In this document: one piece after another, positions 14,113 through 19,998 of the stretch | Layout of the letters: each line of letters starts with the position of its first letter | Numbering within the stretch: the stretch's first letter is position 1 | Source of the DNA: JBOFDK01 sp051646925 | GTDB lineage: Bacteria > Bacillota > Clostridia > Lachnospirales > Cellulosilyticaceae | Length of the DNA stretch: 19,998 nucleotides | Direction of reading: 5' to 3' | Assembly: GCA_051646925.1 (NCBI GenBank) | Contig: JBOFDK010000018.1 | Location: 1-19,998 of the forward strand | Translations under genes and position numbers: made by a program | Notes under the pieces: generated by a model | What the model was told of the DNA's origin: nothing | Database searches by the model: none | Seen by the model: the letters and a program-made list of their open reading frames with translations, nothing else

Positions 14113-15138
14113 TTATTCACTATATTTATTAATATCTTCTAATTCAATCCCCGGATGAATAGCAATATTTATGCTATTAAAAATTATATTCGATAAATAA
14201 TTCATAATTTCATCAATATCTTTTGTTGTTACATATAGATTTCCCATTTGTGGTTCTAGAATTTCTTTAAACATATCATATTTTTCTTGTTTACTTACTT
14301 CTTTTAACATATTGTATACTTTTTTATTATCTGCCCTTTTAAGTATTCTCTCCATTAACAATTCAACTGTATCATTTACAAGTGTAGCTGTATCAATAAC
14401 AGTAGGAACACCAATCGCAATAACTGGACACCCAACAGTCTCTTCATTCAATATTTTTCGCCCATTACCTATCCCCGCGCCTGGTGCAATACCTGTATCT
14501 GTAATTTGAATTGTACTATTTATTCTTTGTACATTTCTAGCTGCCAAAGCATCAATTGCAATAATACAATCCGGTTTCACTTCTTTTACAACGCCTTTGA
14601 TAATTTCACAAGTCTCAATTCCTGTAAGCCCCATTACACCTGGCGTTAAGCTACTTAAAATACCTACCGAATGTTCAATATTATCTGGTATTTGATCTTT
14701 TATATGTCTTGTTACTAGAACTTTTCCAGATACATCAGGTCCAAGTTTATCTGGTGTTGCAAATCTATTTCCAAGTCCGACAACCATAACATGTGCCTTT
14801 TTTTTGCGTGGCAATAAATTCCTAATTTCATCTGACAAAATATGGATAATTTCTTTATGTGCATCTGGGTCATTTTCTTTCATTGCTAACGCTTCTATCG
14901 TAATATAACGACCTATTGGTTTCCCCATTATTTTAGAGCCTTTTTCATTTTCCACATGAACGTAGGTTGTTGTAATATGTTCTGACGAATGTTTATCCGT
15001 CATAATATTTACCCCTTCAATATTGTATGTGTCCTCACTTACATCTTTTAGTTGTGCCTGTCCTTGTTCTTGCAATTGAATCCCTATTTCTAAAGCTAAA
15101 TCTGTTCTAGGTGTCCATTTTATAGCATCCTCATTCAT
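14113..15138 (-). CDS. gpr: Germination protease GPR (spore protease, family A25)
   Basis: GPR is made in the forespore as a zymogen, trims its own N-terminus late in sporulation and degrades small acid-soluble spore proteins at germination. The 341-residue protein opens MNEDAIKWTPRTDLALE; the RTDLA segment is the family's propeptide junction area. Further landmarks are VVGLGNRFATPDKLGP, GVMGLTGIET, IAIDALAARN and TDTGIAPGAGIGN, all core GPR motifs including conserved aspartates. I place the start at 15138, where AGAGGG is well spaced; an ATG at 15156 adds six residues but lacks a binding site. A CATATTA box upstream (near 15184-15190) resembles a sigma-G -10, yet I see no matching -35. Confidence 0.96.
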   Translation of the reverse strand: MNEDAIKWTPRTDLALEIGIQLQEQGQAQLKDVSEDTYNIEGVNIMTDKHSSEHITTTYVHVENEKGSKIMGKPIGRYITIEALAMKENDPDAHKEIIHILSDEIRNLLPRKKKAHVMVVGLGNRFATPDKLGPDVSGKVLVTRHIKDQIPDNIEHSVGILSSLTPGVMGLTGIETCEIIKGVVKEVKPDCIIAIDALAARNVQRINSTIQITDTGIAPGAGIGNGRKILNEETVGCPVIAIGVPTVIDTATLVNDTVELLMERILKRADNKKVYNMLKEVSKQEKYDMFKEILEPQMGNLYVTTKDIDEIMNYLSNIIFNSINIAIHPGIELEDINKYSE

Positions 15139-15221
15139 TGGTAACCCTCTTTTCATATGCAGTCATTTATATTCCATTTGCTTATAATATGTATTTTCAC
15201 CATTTTTTTTAGTACTATACA

Positions 15222-15250
15222 TTGACTTATGACTGTTTATGCTATATAAT
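15222..15250 (+). promoter_or_regulatory. Strong sigma-A promoter of rpsT
   Basis: TTGACT (15222-15227), 17 bases, then a perfect TATAAT (15245-15250). The predicted start near 15257 leaves a 76-base leader before the rpsT ATG. ACACG (15264-15268) can pair with CGTGT (15291-15295) in that leader, but I recognise no known riboswitch or T-box. Confidence 0.85.
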
Positions 15251-15332
15251 GTTGAGATGTATAACACGAACCGTTTTTTATTCCTCGCACCGTGTCTCAG
15301 GTCTCATAGAATATTAAATGGAGGTGCCTAAA

Positions 15333-15596
15333 ATGGCAAACATAAAATCAGCAAAAAAACGTATTAAGGTAATCGCAACAAAGACAGCACGTAACCGTGC
15401 AGTAAAATCAGCAGTAAAGACTTACATCAAGAAAGTACAAGCTGCTGTAGTAGCTAACGATGCTGCTCTTGCACAAGATAGTTTAAAAGTAGCGATTAAA
15501 GCAATTGATAGAGCGGCTACAAAAAACATTTTCCATAAAAATGCTGCTGCTCGTAAAAAATCAACTTTAACACGTCTAGTAAACACATTAGCGTAA
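15333..15596 (+). CDS. rpsT: 30S ribosomal protein S20
   Basis: S20 is a basic three-helix protein that binds 16S rRNA early in 30S assembly. The 87-residue sequence MANIKSAKKRI with repeated Lys/Arg and alanine-rich helices is unmistakable. GGAGGT at 15320-15325 fixes the start at the ATG at 15333; an in-frame ATG at 15318 would overlap that site and can be dismissed. It is the only plus-strand gene in the right-hand 19 kb, divergent from gpr and convergent with holA, a placement conserved in Firmicutes. Codon use is strongly biased, as expected for a highly expressed protein. Confidence 0.98.
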   Translation: MANIKSAKKRIKVIATKTARNRAVKSAVKTYIKKVQAAVVANDAALAQDSLKVAIKAIDRAATKNIFHKNAAARKKSTLTRLVNTLA

Positions 15597-15604
15597 GCTA
15601 ATAG

Positions 15605-15641
15605 AAAAAGCCTCTTCACTTTATGTGAGAGGCTTTTTTTT
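15605..15641 (+). terminator. Intrinsic terminator of rpsT (overlaps the holA 3' end)
   Basis: GCCTC-T-TCAC (15610-15619) pairs with GTGAGAGGC (15625-15633) with a single bulged T and a 5-base loop. An A-run precedes and T8 (15634-15641) follows. It begins nine bases after the rpsT stop. The T-tract overlaps the holA stop codon (15640-15642). The A-run on the other side gives a weaker U-tract for the convergent holA transcript, so it probably works in both directions. Confidence 0.9.
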
Positions 15642-16620
15642 ATATATACATACATTCCAAAATTAAAAGTTCTACACCTTTAATAGGTTCCATTTGTCCT
15701 GTTTTTATTGCTACATCACAATGCAAACATTTTTCTATAATTTCTTCTAACTGTTTAAAACTATATTTTTTTGTCTCTAACATCATTTCTTTTGCCACAA
15801 ACATTGGAATACCTAATTTTTTTGCTAATTGTTGTTGTGAAATATTATTTTTAATTAAATATTTACCTTGTATCAGCATTCTATACTGCCTTCCAATTAG
15901 TACTAACACCCCTACTGGCGATTCTTTACGTTCCATAAGTTGATGATAAATTCCTAATGCTCTTTTTGCATCTTTATTTGTTATTTGCTTTAATAACTCA
16001 AATACATGTTGTTCTAATGCAAAATTACACACGTTTCGAATCGCTTCAACTGTAACTTCTTCTTTTTGACAGTATGCACTTAATTTTTCAAGCTCAACTA
16101 TCATATGATTGATAGACTTTGGCATATTATTTATAAAATATCGCACAGTTGGTCTAGATATAACAATTTCTTTTTCTTTTGCAATTTGTTCTACAATACT
16201 AATAGTTTCATTTTCTTCTGGAAACTGAAATTCTATTGCCGCTCCATTTGTATTCATCCACTTATAAAAAGCATTTCTCTTATCTAACTCTTTTTCTGAA
16301 AATACAAGAATAGTAGAACCCGGTAAATCTTTAATCCATTTTAAAACTTGCTGTGTTTCTTCTTTTTTACCCGCTTTAAAAAACCCACTATCATTTACAA
16401 CAACAAGGCGTTTATTTACAAAAAAAGGCATTGTCTCACATGCATCTATAAGATCTTTCACTTTAAAATCTTTTCCTTCTATAACACTGTAATTCATCAA
16501 ATCTTTTTCAACACCAAGTGTCTTTATAATACTCGTCATAAACTGTTCTTTAAGCCAATTTTCTTCTCCAAATAGCACATAACAGTTATTTATATCTTCT
16601 AGTGTTGCGATTTGTTTCAT
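15640..16620 (-). CDS. holA: DNA polymerase III subunit delta
   Basis: HolA is the clamp-loader subunit that opens the beta sliding clamp. The roughly 326-residue protein has the AAA+-like N-terminal region without a functional Walker motif (YVLFGEENWLKEQFM), the clamp-contact segment about residues 60-75 (ACETMPFFVNKRLVVV), and a C-terminal domain typical of the Firmicutes YqeN type. AGGAGG precedes two candidate starts: a GTG at 16626, which overlaps the comEC stop as GTGA, and an ATG at 16620. I prefer the ATG for its codon and ten-base spacing, but coupling through the GTG is possible. The gene follows comEC directly, the conserved order. Confidence 0.93.
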   Translation of the reverse strand: MKQIATLEDINNCYVLFGEENWLKEQFMTSIIKTLGVEKDLMNYSVIEGKDFKVKDLIDACETMPFFVNKRLVVVNDSGFFKAGKKEETQQVLKWIKDLPGSTILVFSEKELDKRNAFYKWMNTNGAAIEFQFPEENETISIVEQIAKEKEIVISRPTVRYFINNMPKSINHMIVELEKLSAYCQKEEVTVEAIRNVCNFALEQHVFELLKQITNKDAKRALGIYHQLMERKESPVGVLVLIGRQYRMLIQGKYLIKNNISQQQLAKKLGIPMFVAKEMMLETKKYSFKQLEEIIEKCLHCDVAIKTGQMEPIKGVELLILECMYI

Positions 16621-16622
16621 TT

Positions 16623-18935
16623 TCACTTCTCCTCCTGTAATTGGTACTTCATTACAAATTTTTCTCCATTTGTTACAAATTCTATTGCACCCATCAAATC
16701 AGTTCTTAATATACCCGCTTCTATACTTTCTAAATCAGCTAAAACGTTATTAGCTGGATGATTATATCTATTATTTATGCCACAACTTATAATACCATAT
16801 TTAGGATTTACCTGTTCCAAAAATTTTAGTTGACTAGATGTTTTAGATCCGTGATGCCCTATTTTTAAAACCGTACTTTCATCAATATATGGTAAAAGAT
16901 TTGTTTCCTGCTCTGCTTCTAAATCACCTGTAAATAATGCCCCAAACATACCGTACTCAATGCGACAAACTGCCGAGTAATCATTAGCATTATCTGACAC
17001 TCTTAATATGCCTGGAAGGTAAAACCGTATATTAACACCATCTATTGTATATATTTCATTTCCTTCAATATATTTAAATGGTACGTTTTTTTCTTCGCAA
17101 ACTTCAAGTAGCATCTCTTCTAGTTCATTATCTGGCTCCATTTTTGGCATTATTACTTCTGAGATTAAAATACGTTCTTCTAGTAATCCTATAATTCCAC
17201 CAATATGATCTTCATGTGCATGAGATACAATAATTTTTTCTACATTTGTAATTCCTTTATATTTCAAAAATTTTAGAAGTGTATTTTCTTTACCAAAACT
17301 TCCACCATCTATTATTATTGCTTTACCTCTTGGCGTTATTATAACACTGCAATCTCCTTGACCAATATATAACTGTGTCATGCTCATTTGTGGCTCATTA
17401 AACCACACAAACTGCCAAGAATAACTTATATACATACATATTCCGCACCAAAATATATGCTGTTTAATCTTCCAATTAAATATAAATGCAACCGCTATTC
17501 CGATAAACACATATACACAAACTACAACTATCCACTCAGGCCTTCCAGTTACAACTGTCATTAGAGGAATTTCACTAAGCCATTCTAAACAATTTGTCAG
17601 CATACTTAGTCCCGTATTTATCCACATTCCACCTAATTGTGCAAGCGGCAGAAAAAATATACCAAATACTAAAAGTGCAATGCCTAATGGTACAAGAACT
17701 GCATATATTGGAATTATTAACAAATTTAAAAATACTGCAAGTACTGGCACTTCATAAAAATACCATGCTAAAATAGGCATAATAACTATCGACATAATTA
17801 TATTCATAATAATTGGTGCAACATATTTATTCAATCTTTTATTATATTGCCTCGACTGTTTCCATTTTCGTTTCAATTCACTAACTAAAATAACACCGCT
17901 ATACGCTGTAAAAGATAACTGAAATCCTGCTTGAAATAATTGATATGGATTATTTAGTAAAATCATTGTGCCCGCTAACGCCAAAGCAATAACTGCATCC
18001 CCTTCTTCTAGTATTAATTTACCCAAATACAAAATTGTTAAAACCATAGTAGCTCTTACAGCTGAAACTGGCATTCCAATCATAAAAGTATAAATCCACG
18101 TCAAACTAATCGCAAGTATAATACGTGCTGAATATTTTATATACAATTCTCCGCATATCCACCAAGCAAGTCCAAAAAACACACCAATGTGTAGTCCTGA
18201 AATAGCCAATACATGGCCTATTCCAAGCATTGTATATAATTTTTTTGTTTCACTATCAATCATTGATTTTTCACCTATCAATAATTGACTCATAATACCT
18301 TGGTCTCCTTCTTCAAAAACTTTTATAATTTGCTTTTCAATTGTTTTTTTCATATTTTGTATATTACTAGATATATTACCAGTTACCTCTACATCTGTTG
18401 CACGTATCATAACGCTTACGCCTTCACCTAACAAATATAACCTATAATTCATATCTGATGGATTCATAGGTAAGTCTGGCCGCTTACTAAAACCTTTTAC
18501 TACTACTTTATCGCCAATCTCAATTATTTCATTTTTCTTTATAGAAACAATAACTCGTGATTTATATTTTTTTAATGCATCTTTCTCTTCAATTACAACA
18601 TTCTTTAATGTTATTTTTTGGTCATATTCCGATGATTGGACTTTGGTAACAGTTCCATAAACAGTCTGCTCTCCAATAAGATTTTTCCATTCATTAGAAA
18701 GATAATGATTATTCATCCAAAACATTCCTACTAAAACAAATATTATAAGAACCCCATACTGCATTGATTTATAATAATAACTTATATACGCTATACCTAA
18801 TATAGCAACTATACATAGTAAAATAAAAGGAGCTTCAGTTGATGCCAACTGAAAACTCCCCCCTATAATTCCAATACAAAAACTAATACAACACCACATT
18901 AACGGTCTATGATTACTTTGCAATAATATTCTCAT
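16623..18935 (-). CDS. comEC: ComEC/Rec2 family DNA-uptake channel protein
   Basis: ComEC is the polytopic membrane protein through which single-stranded DNA enters during natural transformation. The protein of about 770 residues is full length. It has N-terminal transmembrane helices (about 10-65), the extracellular OB-like DUF4131 region (about 80-195) and the multi-helix Competence domain with LAISGLHIGV (about 240-490). A C-terminal metallo-beta-lactamase domain begins near 517 with GQGDCSVI and IIDGG. Metal ligands appear in HAHEDH (572-577), FTGD and KIGHHGSKTS. All three domains are intact, so the gene looks functional. The start is uncertain: ATG at 18935 has GAAAGGA too close to it, and a GTG at 18953 has no site. 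Either overlaps the upstream lipoprotein gene, suggesting coupled translation. No other competence genes are in the window. Confidence 0.95.
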   Translation of the reverse strand: MRILLQSNHRPLMWCCISFCIGIIGGSFQLASTEAPFILLCIVAILGIAYISYYYKSMQYGVLIIFVLVGMFWMNNHYLSNEWKNLIGEQTVYGTVTKVQSSEYDQKITLKNVVIEEKDALKKYKSRVIVSIKKNEIIEIGDKVVVKGFSKRPDLPMNPSDMNYRLYLLGEGVSVMIRATDVEVTGNISSNIQNMKKTIEKQIIKVFEEGDQGIMSQLLIGEKSMIDSETKKLYTMLGIGHVLAISGLHIGVFFGLAWWICGELYIKYSARIILAISLTWIYTFMIGMPVSAVRATMVLTILYLGKLILEEGDAVIALALAGTMILLNNPYQLFQAGFQLSFTAYSGVILVSELKRKWKQSRQYNKRLNKYVAPIIMNIIMSIVIMPILAWYFYEVPVLAVFLNLLIIPIYAVLVPLGIALLVFGIFFLPLAQLGGMWINTGLSMLTNCLEWLSEIPLMTVVTGRPEWIVVVCVYVFIGIAVAFIFNWKIKQHIFWCGICMYISYSWQFVWFNEPQMSMTQLYIGQGDCSVIITPRGKAIIIDGGSFGKENTLLKFLKYKGITNVEKIIVSHAHEDHIGGIIGLLEERILISEVIMPKMEPDNELEEMLLEVCEEKNVPFKYIEGNEIYTIDGVNIRFYLPGILRVSDNANDYSAVCRIEYGMFGALFTGDLEAEQETNLLPYIDESTVLKIGHHGSKTSSQLKFLEQVNPKYGIISCGINNRYNHPANNVLADLESIEAGILRTDLMGAIEFVTNGEKFVMKYQLQEEK

Positions 18936-19854
18936 TCCTTTCGAACAAACCACCTATATCAAACATCGTTGAAAATTCTGTTTGTTTTTTACCATCCATT
19001 AAAAACATCACTTTTTGAATATCTGGCAATTCAGTTAGTGAATTAACAATTGAGTAAATAATAAGCTCTTCTTGCATTGATCCCGTTACCTGCGCTGCTT
19101 TGAAATTATATGATAAATCTACTTGACAAACCAACTCTTGGGAACGTATTTCATCAATACGTGTATCTGGCGGAATTGTAGGTAGTAAACCTTTAGTTGT
19201 CGGTCCTTTAACAAGTTCCGCAATTACATATTCTTCAAGCGGTGCATTTCCATTAACATTAATTGTTCGCTCTTCTTTATATAGTTTTTCTTCGTTTTCT
19301 TTAGGAAAATATAACACTATTGTTTGTGTGATTGTAGCTGGATTCGTATTCAATGCACTAATTAACATATCTTCACGACTCACTTGGCCTACTTTTTTAC
19401 CATAGCTTGTTGTTAATGGCTTATCACCAATATAAAATTCTACCGCATCTATAAAATCGAGCTCTGTTAAAGAATAAACGATTGATACCCTGTTTGTCAT
19501 TTGTACTTCTGCAGACAAACTATTATACTCTTCATCAAAAACAATATATGCGACTCTCTCTTTAAGACTAGCATCTTTAATGTGTAATTCTAAATTTTTT
19601 GAAACTTGATTTCCATTTTGAGGCTTTTTATATAAAGCCTCAAGAACTGCTAACATTTTTTTCTCACTTGGCGCGTCTGGCTCATGCGTAATTTTTATTT
19701 TTTCAGCTTCCACTAAACCACTGCTTGTATTATAAAAATAAACCTTAATAATATCCTTATTTGCCATATTTTCAAAAAACGCATTACATCCCGTCAGTAT
19801 CATAGAAAGTAAACATAAACATATAACTGCTAAATACCGTTTCTTTTTTTTCAT
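18913..19854 (-). CDS. GerMN-domain lipoprotein (GerM-like)
   Basis: This encodes a protein of about 313 residues. After a lysine-rich start (MKKKKRYLAV) comes a hydrophobic signal segment ending in the lipobox LTGC, so it should be a membrane-anchored lipoprotein outside the cell. Two repeats of the GerMN (sporulation/spore germination) domain follow: roughly residues 40-160 (KMLAVLEALYKKP and later SLTELDFIDAVEFYIG) and 175-300 (EEYVIAELVKGPTTKGLLPTI, then IVNSLTELPDIQKVMFLMDG). Bacillus GerM, needed for sporulation and germination, has the same two-domain lipoprotein layout. GerMN domains also occur in unrelated lipoproteins, so I give no symbol. The ATG at 19854 fits the signal peptide; a TTG at 19869 would add five residues. 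No strong ribosome binding site is visible for either. The 3' end overlaps comEC. Confidence 0.85.
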   Translation of the reverse strand: MKKKKRYLAVICLCLLSMILTGCNAFFENMANKDIIKVYFYNTSSGLVEAEKIKITHEPDAPSEKKMLAVLEALYKKPQNGNQVSKNLELHIKDASLKERVAYIVFDEEYNSLSAEVQMTNRVSIVYSLTELDFIDAVEFYIGDKPLTTSYGKKVGQVSREDMLISALNTNPATITQTIVLYFPKENEEKLYKEERTINVNGNAPLEEYVIAELVKGPTTKGLLPTIPPDTRIDEIRSQELVCQVDLSYNFKAAQVTGSMQEELIIYSIVNSLTELPDIQKVMFLMDGKKQTEFSTMFDIGGLFERNENIIAK

Positions 19855-19998
19855 AATGACCGTTGCCAAAACCTTATAGAACTCTATAAAGTATGTTTAA
19901 TTCCCTGTTCATCCTACTCCATTTTGCTTAAAGCTACTTTGGTTTGATATAGTAGTCCAAGGGCTTAAATTCCCATACAACGAATGGTACATATTAGT

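Noticed and set aside
15157..15221. Sigma-G promoter for gpr
   Set aside because: A CATATTA box fits the -10, but no acceptable -35 lies 17-18 bases upstream, so I do not call it.
15257..15332. rpsT leader considered as a riboswitch, T-box or ribosomal-protein autoregulatory leader
   Set aside because: Only a short ACACG/CGTGT pairing is visible. No conserved motif of a known leader class is recognisable within the 76 bases.
19909..19998. Minus-strand frame open from the right edge to a TGA at 19909-19911 (29 sense codons)
   Set aside because: It could be the 3' end of an upstream gene, but 29 codons without a recognisable motif is within chance. I see no terminator or other support. The 19855-19998 stretch otherwise shows nothing identifiable.

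Overview
The window is AT-rich, low-GC DNA from an endospore-forming member of the Clostridia (Firmicutes). The evidence is the sporulation and germination genes spoIIP and gpr, a CIRCE-controlled hrcA-grpE-dnaK-dnaJ heat-shock locus, strong AGGAGG ribosome binding sites, and a ThiI that lacks the C-terminal rhodanese domain. I place it only tentatively in the Lachnospirales. Most of the window is chromosomal core. The gene order comEC-holA-rpsT-gpr-spoIIP-lepA-hemW-hrcA-grpE-dnaK-dnaJ-prmA-rsmE follows the well-known Firmicutes arrangement.

Almost all genes lie on the minus strand, so the text runs from the right end. Region 19854-15634: a two-domain GerMN lipoprotein gene, comEC (DNA-uptake channel) and holA (DNA polymerase III delta) overlap and form one unit. 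rpsT (ribosomal protein S20) is transcribed divergently from gpr and converges on holA, with its own strong promoter and a shared hairpin terminator. Region 15138-12850: gpr (spore protease) and spoIIP (engulfment hydrolase) form a sporulation pair. Region 12853-9828: a housekeeping promoter whose -35 overlaps the spoIIP stop codon serves lepA and hemW.

Region 9798-3134: a sigma-A promoter followed at once by a perfect CIRCE operator drives hrcA-grpE-dnaK. An additional internal sigma-A-type promoter lies just before dnaJ-prmA-rsmE, and a terminator follows rsmE. There are hairpins at the hrcA-grpE and dnaK-dnaJ junctions, and an A-rich triple repeat fills the grpE-dnaK gap. Region 3100-750: a cysteine desulfurase and thiI form a sulfur-transfer pair for tRNA 4-thiouridine (and possibly thiamine). 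They replace mtaB, which usually follows rsmE.

Region 1-702 is the least conserved part. A small HPr-fold gene on the plus strand lacks the phosphoacceptor histidine but keeps the regulatory serine motif. It has an excellent promoter and shares a bidirectional terminator with thiI. Upstream of it lie about 430 bases of very AT-rich DNA with one GC-rich hairpin and a possible 14-codon leader ORF. The start of a MerR-type or IS607-recombinase-like gene runs off the left edge.

No CRISPR array, tRNA, rRNA, complete insertion sequence or undescribed multi-gene system is visible. The points most worth a second look are the His-less HPr, the truncated left-edge gene with its leader region, the placement of nifS-thiI behind a terminator, and the layered transcription and processing signals of the heat-shock locus.
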